The notes: generated from the sequence alone by a model not told the origin. 64,000 nt of DNA from Cydia pomonella (GCF_033807575.1 NC_084730.1:1285986-1349985); one strand, 5' to 3'. Counted from the stretch's first letter, positions 10,235 through 21,118 are shown. A program made the numbers and translations.

Positions 10235-10492
10235 AATAAAATAATAAATATTATACGGAATTCTTACACAAATTGACTCCCAAGAAGTCCCACGGTAAGC
10301 CAAGAAGGGTTGTGTTGTGGGTATCAGACAATGAAATATTAATAAACAAATACTTAAATACATAGAAAACATCCTTGACTCAGGAACAAATATCTGTGCT
10401 CGTCACACAAATAAATGCCCTTACCGGAATTCGAACCCCGGACCATCGGCTTCATAGGCAGGGCACTGCCCGCTAGGCCAGACCGGTCGAAA
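10235..10492 (-). mobile_element. tRNA-derived SINE-2, full-length copy
   Basis: The minus-strand head carries GGTCTGGCCTAGCGGGCAGT (A-box-like) and GGTCCGGGGTTCGAATTCCG (B-box-like), a body with GAGCACAGATATTTGTTCCT, and a TTTATTCATA-type AT tail. Other copies lie at 17026, 41945, 49203, 57792 and 60482. This family is distinct from SINE-1 in head and body. Confidence 0.85.
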
Positions 10493-10539
10493 ATACCGGT
10501 ATATAGGAGCGTTTTTACATTTTCCGAACCGATATTGAA

Positions 10540-10640
10540 TTTCGTATACTGAGGTCCGCTTGGCAACGAATCCCAAGAATCGGCGTAGACAATATTTTTA
10601 CGAATTTGATCTTCCAACCCAGAGAGTAAACTAGGCCTTA
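10540..10640 (-). mobile_element. SINE-1 body fragment
   Basis: A headless, diverged piece of SINE-1 (CTGAGGTCCGCTTGGCAACG, then CAACCCAGAGAGTAAACTAG) lies just beyond the SINE-2 copy. The next ~200 bp holds nothing recognisable. Confidence 0.55.
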
Positions 10641-10842
10641 CTCAACACACAATTAGGCGACATTTAGCACTTATTTTATAACCTTTAAACATATAACGGC
10701 TCTAGAACAGCTGCTCTTAGCCTACAGGCTGAGGTGACATTAAAGTATTTAAGTGGTCAGCTATATCCCCACTATACCCACAATACCCACGATAACTGTT
10801 TTGGCCGCTATAATGCATGTTAAGCAGCTAGTGTACCTAAAG

Positions 10843-10980
10843 GTTGTCTGGAAGAGATCGCTATTTAGCGATAAGACCGCCTGTTGGCTGCCTCTATCAC
10901 TAATCAATTGTTTTTCTTTAAGCTGTATCTTTTACTGAGGTGTGGCAATAGAGTTTATTCTATCCATCTATCTATGTAGT
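10843..10980 (+). mobile_element. LINE 3'-UTR tail (DL family)
   Basis: GGTTGTCTGGAAGAGATCGC followed by GCGATAAGACCGCCTGTTG matches the tails at 49074-49180 and, inverted, 50455-50590. The small AGCGAT/ATCGCT hairpin is typical of this tail. The coding part is gone. Confidence 0.65.
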
Positions 10981-12056
10981 ATTATAGCTCAAAGTGAATT
11001 GTATAACCTTAACATCTATATGTAAAACTTATATAGATGTCAAGGTTGTTAGTGTCAGCTGTAATTTGCACTTAAGGTTCTATAAACAGGCGATAAAAAG
11101 TATTTAACTCCCTTTTATCGCTTCCAGTTGAACAGAGAAGTTATTAGTCGCTGTATGGCCAAGCCATGTATTTTGACTAAGGTGTACAGTTTGTGAAGTT
11201 ACGTCTTGGCAATAATTTACATGAAAATATTTTTGTTGGGATATCATTTGTTCTGAAGCATTAGTTTATAAGATCATTAGCTAATAGTCGTGACGCAAAA
11301 CACTTATTTCATATAATTTCATTTTGACGCTTGGAAAACCTTTACACCTTAGAATCTAGTATTATTAGTATTTTCTATGGCTTTGGAGACGTTTTACATC
11401 TCTTATGGTATTAAATAAATAAAGGCCATTTTTTTTCTCCATATTTGATGTATTATTTACGATAGAGATTTATTCATCTCTATAATAATGTAGTAGTTAA
11501 ATATTTTATGATTATTATAGCACAACCCGGAAATGTCAGCATCTACCTACTTTTAGGTTTTAAGTTATATTTATATAGGTAGATTTGATTGAAAATCTGC
11601 TGAGAAGTAATTTTCAATATTTGCCTATTTTATGGAACAAATATCTTTTACCTATTTATTTTATTTCACATCATAAAAAAGACCAATATTGTTTATTTAT
11701 ATAACAAATAAAGTATAATTTATTTATGAACAATAAAGACAGTACTACTAGCGCCATCTGTTAACCATCTTTAGAAACAAAATAACAATTTAATCCATGC
11801 CAGCGGCGAAATTTGGAACTATCAACATACGCGTATTCACTCAACGTTTACGCATAGACAGCAGCGCCACCGTAATAAGTTTGCAACATAATATTACAAT
11901 TAGTTTAGCTATCCGACGATAGATGTCGCTAGTAGGTATAAATATTTTGATTCAACTTTAATGATATTTTGAATTTGATGAGGAATTGAGAATACTAAAC
12001 GAGAATAACTGCTTTAGGGTATATGCTATGTATGGTATGCTTTTTTGGAGGCTATC
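10981..12056. other. Low-complexity AT-rich DNA, no gene
   Basis: No long frame and no paired termini are visible apart from a short hairpin at ~11011-11045 (ACATCTATATG...TATAGATGT). Three short GCGCCATC/GCGCCACC motifs occur at 11750-11880, but I cannot tie them to an element. Confidence 0.4.
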
Positions 12057-12200
12057 GGCCGGCCGGCCGTTTCGTCGTATTAACCGGTTTTTTTAAGTTA
12101 CAATAAAGTTCTTAAATTGTTCGCGTTCTTATAAAAGTTCGGAGGACAACCGAAATATACCGGTTTGGACCGGTATTTTATAAACCGGTTCCGACCCTGT
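12057..12200. mobile_element. AACCGG-rich MITE, partial copy
   Basis: GGCCGGCCGGCCGTTTCGTC, a run with ACCGG motifs and the terminal GGTTCCGACCCTG are shared with the fuller copies at 14772-15372 and 27582-27922. Only one half is present. Confidence 0.55.
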
Positions 12201-12499
12201 TTTTTAGTTTTCCGAGCAAAGCTACTTGATATATTTTTACCTGACGATCATTACTGGGAGACAATTTTTTTTTTATGTAATGTTTTGACGATCATGATGA
12301 GAAGAGTATCATTTTCACATGATGCAAATTAATAGTGTAATTTTTAACATGAAATAAGTAAATCTGATCTAAATCTAATTAACCTAAACATAATTCTGAT
12401 ATGTTCTATGGAGATTGTAGATCTTCTCCATATATTTACTAGACTTTGTTTGATATAGTGGTAACTAGCATCCTTAACTAATTATACACCTAAACCTTC

Positions 12500-12745
12500 C
12501 TCAAGAACCACTCTATTGGGTGAAAACCGCATGAAAATCCGTTCAGTAGTTTTTGAGTTTATCGCGAACATACAGACAGACGCGGCGGGGGAACTGTTTT
12601 AAAAGGTGTAGTGATACTGATACAAACCTAGGCTAAGATGTTCGGCTCTTTATCATTTGTCACTATGCCTGGCACGTTCTAACAAGTATATAAGCGCGAA
12701 AGTGACGGGCATAGTGGCAGGTGATAAAAATGGAACCATGCTGCC
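12500..12745. repeat. Conserved repeat block plus a small foldback MITE
   Basis: 12500-12600 carries the ATGAAAATCCGTTCAGTAGT block with CGCGAACATACAGACAGACG, which I recognise as widespread in Lepidoptera. 12640-12745 is a ~100-bp foldback (ATCATTTGTCACTATGCC against GGCATAGTGGCAGGTGAT) with a second copy at 37103-37205. Confidence 0.55.
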
Positions 12746-13549
12746 ACTGCAGAAGTACTAATAGTCTCTTAGTTTCCTAATTGTTCAAGAGATGGCGCTG
12801 CGTGTAGATTAGAAGTCGCTTACGTTTGTTTCATGTAGATTGTACTAATGTTTTGCACAGTGCTTATCATTTGAATCGATTTTGATGAAATTTACGAGTT
12901 TTTGCAACCGTTCGTCGCTATTATTTTAGCTTCTGTAACGGTTAGTTTAAACATAATTCAATGCCAACGTTATCGCTCGCGCTACACTCGTAGCAGATTC
13001 CGGTGTTTTTCCGCTTTGTAGAAGAAGGCGACTACGAACAGAGAACCCGCGGTCCAAACCTGATTAAACTGGACCCAAATTACAGTCCATACCGGAAGAA
13101 AGCTGGAAACTTGGGATGATAGTATTTTCAATGGCAAAGTGTGGTCACGTTATCATTAATGTCTAATTTCTATGAAAATAGGACGTTTGCTAATGACACT
13201 CTCTCACTTTGATCAGTTCAAACCGGTGAAAAGTTAGCTTAGACGGACTCTAGAAGTGGAAACAATTGTCAAGTGGGTGTTCCTGTTGTTAGTAAAATAG
13301 TTAAAACAACAATACTGGCAATGAACAATATGTCGGCGGCTGATCGTGACATCATCATCTTCCAGATAGCTGCATAGCAATAATCACACACACAGGTTCG
13401 CTATTTAAATATGATGGGCGTAATTAGACAAATAGCTTCGTGCAGCTTTCTGTGGCATTAACCTTTCGATACAGTTAATATACATTTAACCTTTTCGGTT
13501 TGGTTTTATGATTTATTATTATTTTATGGTAGCTAATAAAATTTTTGTT
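12746..13549. other. Non-coding stretch upstream of the tandem repeat
   Basis: No convincing frame. 13120-13260 weakly resembles 43407-43525, suggesting an old shared repeat. If the minus-strand exon at 14243-14506 is real, this is intron. Confidence 0.35.
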
Positions 13550-14400
13550 GAACCTCCACTTCACACCCATCTAACCGCCGCCGACTCTTCCTCTCCATAT
13601 CGTACTTCTTAAACCTCTTCTGCTGCCCTTACTCAGATGTTCTTACATTATTAGTAATAATGACATTTTGTCTATCCACGTCCAACTACCCGCTCTTCTC
13701 CCTCCCTAACCTCACTTCACACCCAGCCAATCTCCTACTCTTCCTCTCCATAGCGTATTTCTTAAAGCTCTTAATTTTCTACATTAATAGTAATACTCAC
13801 ATTTCATCTATCCACGTCCAACTGCCCGCTCTTCTCCCTCTCGAACCTCACTTCACACCCATCCAACCGCAGTCTTTCTCTCTGTAACGTATTTCTTAAA
13901 CCTCTTCTGCTGCCCCGACTCGCAGATATTCTTACATTAATAGTAATACTCACATTTTGTCTATCCACGTCCAACTGCCCGCTCTTCTCCCTTCCGAACC
14001 TCACTTCACACCCATCCAATCTCCTACTCTTCCTCTCCATAGCGTATTTCTTAAAGCTCTTAATTTTCTACATTAATAGTAATACTCACATTTCATCTAT
14101 CCACGTCCAACTGCCCGCTCTTCTCCCTCTCGAACCTCCCTTCACACCCATCCAACCGCAGTCTTTCTCTCTGTAACGTATTTCTTAAACCTCTTCTGCT
14201 GCCCCGACTCGCAGATATTCTTACATTAATAGTAATACTCACATTTTGTCTATCCACGTCCAACTGCCCGCTCTTCTCCCTTCCGAACCTCACTTCACAC
14301 CCATCCAATCTCCTACTCTTCCTCTCTGTAGCGTACTTCTTAAACCTCTTCTGCTGCCCCGACTCGCAGATGTTCTCGAAACTCTTCGGTTTCAGTATCG
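13550..14400 (-). repeat. Tandem repeat made of an exon end plus its splice donor
   Basis: About six units are aligned on TCCACGTCCAACTGCCCGCT, which starts at 13675 (variant), 13811, 13964, 14100 and 14253. Spacings of 136, 153, 136 and 153 bp give a 289-bp higher-order unit. Read on the minus strand each unit contains the 3' part of the candidate exon (RLDGCEVRF.REKSGQLDVDR) and nearly all carry the donor AATGTGAGTATTACTATTAA. The array therefore amplifies exon sequence together with the splice site. The long minus-strand frames within it come from the repeat. Confidence 0.8.
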
Positions 14401-14506
14401 GTTTCGGTTTTAGTGCTGGTTTCTCGAAGCTGTCACGCAGTTTTTGGAAGTCAGTCGGCTCGGGGGTGGAAGGACGAGAGTGGTGGGGGGTGTCGTAGAT
14501 TATTTC
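14243..14506 (-). CDS. Candidate internal exon of a host gene (88 codons, phase 0/0)
   Basis: On the minus strand a pyrimidine-rich acceptor (TTCTCATTTCCAG) is followed by an open frame of exactly 264 nt and a strong donor (AAT|GTGAGT). The translation begins EIIYDTPHHSRPSTPEPTDF and continues with FEKPALKPKPILKPKSFENI, a Pro/Lys-rich unstructured style very like the protein of 61987-63561, whose exon also ends in phase 0. I infer the two may be consecutive or nearby exons of one gene. Downstream repeat units offer further identical donors, so the true 3' end could be any of them or the exon could be longer. The protein is not recognised with confidence; a DENND2-like protein is possible. Confidence 0.5.
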
Positions 14507-14771
14507 CTGGAAATGAGAATATTGGTTTTAGAAAAAATATAAAATACTTAGTGCATGATGATTAGAAGGTTGGTACTTGGCATGCAGGCATTCGCCAGAG
14601 TAACGTATAGATCTGCCGGACACATCTGTACGTATATATCTAACTCAGGGCTCGGGAAAGCGTGGCTCACGAGTTATATGCGGTTCTGCAAAGGTACAAT
14701 TGCACCTCGTAAAGCCACCTAAGCGATTGTCTCTTCTAAAATGTTTGCCGACCCTGCCCGAGGCAAAGCCT

Positions 14772-15372
14772 GGTGTTATTACCGGTTTTAAAATCCACTA
14801 TTTTTAAAACCGGTTTTATTCGGTTTTACTCCGAACTTTCGTAAGAACGCGAACGTTTTAAAAACTTTATTTGTAACCTGAATAAACCGGTTTATTCGAC
14901 GAGCCATTTGAGGGTAGATGAAACTGGCCTGAATAAACTGACTTGTAAAAGAGCCCTTGAGGCCTACTTGCACAATAAATTTTTGAATTTTGAATTTTGA
15001 GCGACAAGAAGGCCGGCCGGCCTGGTGGTGTGTCGCATAAACAAAAACACCGACTTACATAGGTGTTCGCGTCGAGTCTTCCGTCAAGTACTTTAACATT
15101 TTTACCAAATATCCCGTGAGATGGCGCTGTACCGGGAGCGGCGATTTCTACATCACGCTATTGAAATGTTTATAGGGATTGTATAAAAGGGTTTGGGATT
15201 ACTCTTAATATATTGGCTTTATTTGTGACTGGTTGTTTATATTTACAGTAATGGAAACGTTCTTCTAAAAACCGGTTTAAAATAACGGTTTTACGAACGA
15301 AACTGAAATTAAAAGGTTTTGCGCTAAGTACATGATAACGGTTTGGAAATTTAACCGGTTTCCGAGCCTTGG
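14772..15372. mobile_element. AACCGG-type MITE with internal insertions
   Basis: The ends (ACCGGTTTTAAAATCC at left, AACCGGTTTCCGAGCCTTGG at right) and both inner arms match the 340-bp copy at 27582-27922. The extra length is inserted material, including a LINE-type tail (GCCCTTGAGGCCTACTTGCA, then TTTTGAATTTTGAATTTTGA) at ~14905-15000. It is non-autonomous; its superfamily is not clear. Confidence 0.6.
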
Positions 15373-15421
15373 TAATTACTAGTCAAACCTCCCTATTATT
15401 ATTCCCGTATCTGCTTACGTG

Positions 15422-15662
15422 TATACTCTGTACGTTTAGGTATTTAAGTAAAAGTAAACAAAATCTACCCTTAAATGGCTCCTTAAGCCAGTTGAGCGTA
15501 GATGAAAACATTACATGATCAAATAATGTAGGTTAAAGTCAGGTCATTCAGTGCCAGATCCAGGTGGTTTTGTATTTGGTTGGTTAACCAATAAATGTTA
15601 TAACCGAAAATGTACAAATTGTTTGTTTACTTTTATTTAAATACCTAAAGATACAGAGTATA
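15422..15662. mobile_element. TA-flanked MITE T1, copy 1
   Basis: Inverted ends TATACTCTGTACGTTTAGGT and ACCTAAAGATACAGAGTATA pair over ~40 bp (including AAGTAAACAAA). An inverted second copy lies at 29884-30121, ~75-80% similar by eye. TA flanks and short length suggest a Tc1/mariner-type MITE. Confidence 0.75.
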
Positions 15663-15714
15663 GGTAAGTCTTAGCAAAGAGAATTGATTGTAATAGAGAG
15701 GTTAAGCCTAAGTA

Positions 15715-15870
15715 AAATTGTGCCCCTTAGTTTGACATCCAAAACAGATGGCGCCGTACTGCGCCATATGTATTGCGGTCACTGAATTGTCAAACGTCAA
15801 CTTTTGACAAAGTTACCGCAAAATGTATGGAGCTGTACAGCGCCATCTTGTTTACCTGTCCAATTCGAAG
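15715..15870. repeat. Small imperfect foldback
   Basis: AGATGGCGCCGTACTGCGCC at ~15745 pairs imperfectly with GTACAGCGCCATCTTG at ~15834, and a TTGTCAAACGTC/GACAAAG core lies between. No second copy was found here. Confidence 0.45.
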
Positions 15871-15957
15871 CACGAAATTTTCTAAGATTATACACATCTT
15901 AATCAATGTATCTCGCTCGGTCTTAGTTCGCAACTATTTTATCCTATAATGAACATT

Positions 15958-16036
15958 TTTAGGGTTCCGTAGCCAAATGGCAAAAAACGGAACCCTTATA
16001 GATTCGTCATGTCCGTCTGTCTGTCCGATTATTCGA
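15958..16036. mobile_element. G-element terminal fragment
   Basis: TAGGGTTCCGTAGCCAAATG, then ACGGAACCCTTATAG and GTCCGTCTGTCTGTCCG. This is one end of the family seen complete at 39306-40370, 47306-48027 and 53127-53863. Confidence 0.7.
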
Positions 16037-16342
16037 TATAAACATAGACGTAAAGAAACATACTAATTTCAAATATATTTGTATCGTCAGAGTAATTATC
16101 ATAGATACTCGAGCAAACCTAGTGTTTCAAGATACATTTTTTCAGTAAAACTTAATGATTATTAATTAACATCGGATCATAATAGCATGTTGTAAGTATA
16201 GGGAAAGTGATCTATTGTGAAGCGTAACTATTGCGTGGGAGGGCGAAAGTGTAGTAGGCGGATATTACTGATCGAGCGTGCGAGTAATGCTAATACATAT
16301 TGATTACGATGTGTGTTTGTATAATCTCTATTGTAGAGTAAC

Positions 16343-16445
16343 GTCTAAAAATATCGATACGGACAAAGTGCCACAAATATGTATACACAACCTTATTGCC
16401 CATATAATTAAGGTGGTGTATACATATTTTTGGCTCTCGTTTTAA
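16343..16445. mobile_element. P-type palindromic MITE, diverged copy
   Basis: CGTCTAAAAATATCGATACG and ATGTATACACAACCTTATTG match the element at 46522-46652, whose two arms are complete. Here the second arm is decayed (GTGTATACATATTTTTGGC). Confidence 0.55.
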
Positions 16446-16674
16446 AACGATATGCAAAAATAGAAAGAAATTTAGCATAAACATTAAGTAAGATAACATA
16501 ACCTATCTATTTATGTATGGTATCAGTTTTCAATGCTAGAAATTGTAATATAAAGAAAATATAGCGAGACAAATTTTACATACAAAACTTTTCTCACTGA
16601 AAAAAGTAACTGGTATAAAAAAAAAAACGAGCAAAACTCTACCAACCCTACGAAATTGACTCGAAAAATATTGT

Positions 16675-16960
16675 TACAGTACATATAGTGCTACTTTTCC
16701 ACACTAGTGCGGGAATGAGCACTTTCCGTGCCAATGTCGAAAGTTTAAAGGGCCATACGTACTGTAAAACGTTGTACGATACACGTGTGAATGCGAATAA
16801 GTAATTCGTAACTCCCTTCGATCGTGTTTTAATATATCGCCACTCGTTGCGTCACGGGTTGCGAATTACCTATTCGCACATGTATCGTACACCGTTTTAC
16901 AGTACATATGGCCGTTTAAATTTTCGACATAGTGACGTAATGTGCTCATTATGTAAATAA
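16675..16960. repeat. Z-family repeat, two-armed diverged copy
   Basis: It contains CACACTAGTGCGGGAATGAG, TACTGTAAAACGTTGTACGA and then an opposite-direction segment ATGTATCGTACACCGTTTTA, so it is a collapsed version of the palindrome at 57541-58279. Confidence 0.6.
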
Positions 16961-17025
16961 GTATAGTATATCTAAAACTGCGGAGGTATTCTAGTAAAAA
17001 AAAACACATTGAGTAATATCTGCGA

Positions 17026-17285
17026 CCGGTCTAGTGGGTAGTGATGCCTATGAAGCTGATGCTCCTAGGTTCGAATCCCGGTGCCCGGTGAAATAAATGC
17101 CCTTTTATTTGTGTAATGAGCACAGATATTTGTTCCTGAGTCGGATGTTTTCTATGTATTTAAGTATTCGTCTATTATCATCTCTACTGTCTGAGTACCC
17201 ACAACACAAGCTTGGCTTACCGTGGGACTTAGTCAATTTGTGTAAGAAGGTCCCTTTAATATTTATTTATTTATATAGCGTGTTT
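17026..17285 (+). mobile_element. SINE-2 copy
   Basis: Head GACCGGTCTAGTGGGTAGTG, B-box-like GGTTCGAATCCCGG, body GAGCACAGATATTTGTTCCT, tail TATTTATTTATTTATATAG. It is full length but diverged from the copy at 57792. Confidence 0.8.
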
Positions 17286-17432
17286 TAATGTAAAAGGCCC
17301 GCGAGCGCGTTTAATGTGTCCAAGGGCATATCAACTAAGTGCATAGCCAATATCATTAAGATCCAGTCCAATGACACCCACTGTGGTAAATTGTCATTGA
17401 TAAGAAAACTGTCGATATTCAGCCTAAATTAA

Positions 17433-17651
17433 GTGGCTTGTAACCCTAGATTAACAAGAACAATAAGTAAAAAAATGTTAGAGGTTCCGTCGTGCCGTAA
17501 TAATTATTATGGAAAAAGAAGTAGAAAGTATCTGGTCCCCAAATTGTATAATGAAATACCGTATGATATAAGGGAATGTAAATCATTTAGGATGTTTAAA
17601 TGTAAATTGAAAACGTTTCTATTAAACAAAATCAAATTACCACCACAATAA
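17433..17651 (+). pseudogene. LINE reverse transcriptase C-terminal fragment
   Basis: A 72-codon frame contains NNYYGKRSRKYLVPKLYNEI and FKCKLKTFLLN before TAA. This is the usual end of CR1/Jockey-type polymerases (YG..SL.Y.GPKLWN.LP...). It is followed by a 3'-UTR-like stretch. Everything upstream is missing. Confidence 0.65.
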
Positions 17652-18045
17652 GCTATAAGATGTACCGTACTTACTTATTAATTAACTAGGCAATAAGCTA
17701 ACCCATCTGTATTTAAGGGAGTTCCCTCTGCCAACAAACTGTTTTACAGTTTGGCAGAAGAAAACAAAATTGTAAAATCAGGGGGTTTTTTTTTACCAGA
17801 ATATTTTTTTTTTTTTATATAAACTTTACTACACTCCGTTACATATTTCGTGGACAAAAGACAACGAAAGACAACGAAAAGAATTTTAACCCAGGTACTT
17901 TAGTGTGCAGGATGCATGTCAAAATTATGTTCAAAGATAAGAGGCCGTTTTAGGCATCGTTTTTTCGGCTGTAGCGCTAAAAATATCAAAAAAGAAAAGC
18001 TTCGAAACATAATATTGATAATATCTAATAATAATAATCACTTTA
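17652..18045. other. LINE 3'-UTR-like and AT-rich sequence
   Basis: A hairpin at ~17729-17759 (CTGCCAAACAAACTG-like against CAGTTTGGCAG) and T-runs at 17788 and 17807 follow the LINE fragment, consistent with its 3' UTR. The rest is featureless. Confidence 0.4.
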
Positions 18046-18520
18046 CTTAAATTCACCGGGATATAAACCGTGATTACCTTTTATATCGTTTTTGAGCTCC
18101 CGATATTTCGACGCAGTTACACGCATCCTGTTCACGGGTAACTGGAGATAGCGGGTGGGTGTCGGCGTTGTGTAGACCGCGCCCGGTCTACCCTCATTCG
18201 TGCGCGTCGGCTGCGTTCGCTTGCAACGTTACCACTGGTCGCGTCCACACTTGTTAGTCTATCTAAGCACACTCAGGCGCGGATACAAGATTTGGCTTAG
18301 GGGGGGGCCATTTTGAGAAAATCATATATTTTTGCACAGAAAATAAGGTAAAAAAAAATGTTTACTCAATTTAGTAATGTGAGAGCCAGGGTTTTAGGGG
18401 GGGGGCCATTGCCCCTATGGCCCCCCCCTTGTATCCGCGCCTGACTGCACACTACACTCATCCCGGGTTTATATCCCGGTCGATTTAAGTCTAGTGAAAC
18501 TAACCGTGAATCATTCAAAA
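18046..18520. mobile_element. Foldback element with AACCGTGATTACC ends, split by another MITE
   Basis: GGGATATAAACCGTGATTAC at left; TTTATATCCCGGTCGATTTA and TGAAACTAACCGTGAATCAT at right. The same parts lie close together at 43870-44065. A MITE at 18270-18445 interrupts the middle. Confidence 0.6.
18270..18445. mobile_element. MITE with CAGGCGCGGATACAAG inverted ends
   Basis: The 16-bp ends are exact inverted repeats around ~175 bp carrying G8-G9 runs near one arm and a C-run near the other. CAGG-type ends would suit hAT, but I cannot read a clean 8-bp duplication. Confidence 0.65.
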
Positions 18521-18559
18521 ATTTCAAAACTGTTAATAGGTAATAATCAGTGTAGAAAT

Positions 18560-19480
18560 AGTTATTTGTTTTACAAGGGGGCAAAGTTGTTGGTTAACCC
18601 TTCGTGATTGATACCCGAGCAAGCGAAAGATTCCAAAATGGAATCACACGTAACTAGTGGTACGAAATGGTATCTTAAGCGTTGCGAGGGTTTCAAGGCA
18701 CGAGGGTTAAACAAACATTGCCACCGAGTGAAACAAAAATGTTCCCCACACCAACGCAAGAGAAACACTAACTCAGCATTACAAATCAAAGTCAATTTTC
18801 ACCAGCAAAAATAAAGAAACCACTCAAAATTTGCATTTACAGTACATTGTGCAACCGAACGAACCCAAACGAACGGGGGGTAAGTGAAATTTTGGATACC
18901 AGGGTGGTAAAGACCCGAGTTTGCAATATTCTTACCCCCGGAGTTACACACAATGTTTTTCATCACACTTGCGAAGAAAAAAACTAAATTTTAAGCAAAA
19001 TAATTCTTAAATACGGTGACATATCAAACATTCGTCCGCCATTTTGTAATTTCTTGGCAGGTGAGGCATCGAAGGCACAGACCTATTCGGCATTCAGCCA
19101 CGATTGAAAATTATGTAAAAATATTTTAAATGTCTGTTAAATTAACCAAATTCAACAATTTTAAACATAAACAAAAATATTAAATTATAAACGTCAGTAT
19201 CTTAAATGTAAAACTCATTTATGCTACTTGGTTTGTATGAATAAATTACATAATTAAAGAAAAAAGCTATAGCTCCCTAGGGAGTTATAGCTTTTTTCTT
19301 TCACAATCCATAACTCCCGCGGGAACAAAATAGGCCTTTGTCCTTCAGCACACCTGCATGAAATAAGATCTTTTTCGAGCAAGTGTGATGAAAATTACTT
19401 TGCCACTCGTGTAATGCAACTTTCTCATCAGTTTTTGAAGTATCAAGAGATCCTTTACCAGCTAGTGTGGTGAAACAGCC
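18560..19480. repeat. Composite foldback repeat
   Basis: The segment has CGAGGGTTTCAAGGCACGAG and CCACACCAACGCAAGAG, then TTTTCATCACACTTGCGAAG at ~18955 inverted at ~19375-19394, and an almost perfect palindrome AGCTATAGCTCCCTAGGGAG... centred at 19278. I recognise the style as a common lepidopteran repeat. The 68-codon plus-strand frame inside it has no protein character. Confidence 0.5.
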
Positions 19481-20417
19481 TTTTAATGGCTTAGGGCCTC
19501 TAGCACCATCTCACTAACCCGGGGTTAACCGGTTAAACCAGGAGTTACCATGGTTACCAGTACGATTTGAGAATGGGTTAAGAGTAGGGCTCCTGATATC
19601 CGTGATACACGCCGATCCGTAGCTACGGGTTCTTAAGCCCGGCGGTACTAAGATCACGAATTTCACGAACACGCCAAGGTACGTACCTCGTACCTGCGTT
19701 CGCGACCGGATTCACGTGACACGCCGTGACCGTGACACGCCATGATACGTAGCCCGTACCTGCGTTCGTGTGCGGAGCTTCGGGCTCGGTTCCGTTGGAT
19801 AGGTACTTATCGCACGTCTCGTAGTTTCGACATGCCCGGGAGAAAAATAAATAAGGCCTAGGTATTATTGAATTAAGTTACCACTTAGTATTGTATTTTT
19901 TGCATCGATTTGAATATAATGGTTATATCTAAATAATTTATGGGGTTATCCTGTTTTTTGTATAACCAGCTAATGATTAATAGTCAAAACTAGCGACTTG
20001 CTCGTTGCATAGCACTAATATAAATATAAGGTGTAAAACTCCCTAGTAAGTATCATTATAATTATGAACTTAAGCAACGCTGTGCTACTGGTTGTCATTA
20101 TTAAATCAAGAGAAGACATTTTTCTCTGTTAAGTATTAATGAAATGAATGAAAAAGCAAACTTGAACTTGTAAAAGCTTGCTACTATCAAAGAATATAAC
20201 GTAGCCTAAATATAAACAAGGCAATCCTAATCCAAAGAAACAAAAGGGTCTGCAAATCTTCGGTAGGTATGATAAAATTGATAAAGGTAATACAGGTAAA
20301 CAAATTCAACAAAAACACATGTACGGGGCCACGGAAAAAAAGTACGCAGCTGCAGTTCTTATCAGTTTCGGACTTTCGGGGCATTAAAGAGTACTGTTTA
20401 TTTCTAGATTGAAGGTA

Positions 20418-20794
20418 TAGTTTCTATTTTCCTCCGTGAGCTTCTACGGGTTATCGTCTTATCTATTGTTTAAAAACCGCAAAGGCGCGTGCCACTATAA
20501 AAAAATGGTTAGGCCGCATAGGTAGCGTTTATTGAATTACTACTCTATTGAGCACGGAATAAGATTCATTATGAACTAATACAGAATTCTAACAGAATAG
20601 CTGTCTGATCTCTATTGGTGCGTCTAAGGTAGGCGACTAAACGCTCTCAAACCAGCTTAACTTGTGACACTGCGATCCGAAACAAAGATACGTATTCGAA
20701 GACCTCGCTTGCACTGGTAATGCGAGCGCACGGCTAGCTAGCGCAAAGGAAGCAATGTTATGTTTCTCGAGGAGCAGGTAAAAAACAGGGCCGG
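20418..20794. repeat. Left 377-bp arm of the foldback element
   Basis: It pairs almost perfectly with 25616-25992; I saw one difference (an A/G in the TATAAAAAAATGG stretch). Near identity of such long arms implies recent origin or gene conversion. Confidence 0.85.
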
Positions 20795-20999
20795 TTTTTC
20801 ACAAAAATAAACAATAAAACAATGGTAAAATAGTAATAAATATGTATATCCATTTAACAATCCCGCACTACTAATGTTAAAATAGACCTATATGTTATAA
20901 TTATGTACACTAAAATAAAGATATTATTTACAATAGAGTACACATTTAGTAAAACATTTATAGAAATTTATATTATGAGTCAACAAAAAAATAAGTAAC

Positions 21000-21108
21000 T
21001 ATTAAAACAAATATTCCTCTAGAACTATTTATTGAAGTCTGTCAAATATACATTTGAAAATACAGCAGTTATATATAAAAAGTATGTACCTGATGGCCAG
21101 TTTCAACA
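21000..21108 (-). repeat. copia 3' LTR (109 bp)
   Basis: Matches 25122-25230 base for base by eye. It begins TGTTGAAACTGGCCATC on the minus strand. TTTTTATATATA may serve as TATA box and AATAAA as poly(A) signal. Confidence 0.95.
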
Positions 21109-21118
21109 CTCCCCCTAC
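21109..21118 (-). other. Polypurine tract of the copia element
   Basis: GTAGGGGGAG on the minus strand lies immediately before the 3' LTR. It overlaps the gag-pol stop codon (TAG at 21115-21117). Role: primer for plus-strand DNA synthesis. Confidence 0.8.

Noticed and set aside
13660..14308. Frames of 71-78 codons on both strands in the tandem repeat
   Set aside because: They are produced by the repeat periodicity. Only the minus-strand exon with proper splice sites is retained as a candidate.
13550..14400. CRISPR-like array
   Set aside because: Units are 136/153 bp with no short identical repeats separated by unique spacers, and the genome is eukaryotic.
18608..18814. 68-codon plus-strand frame
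   Set aside because: It lies in a repeated foldback segment, is Lys/His-rich without domain character, and has no splice or promoter support.
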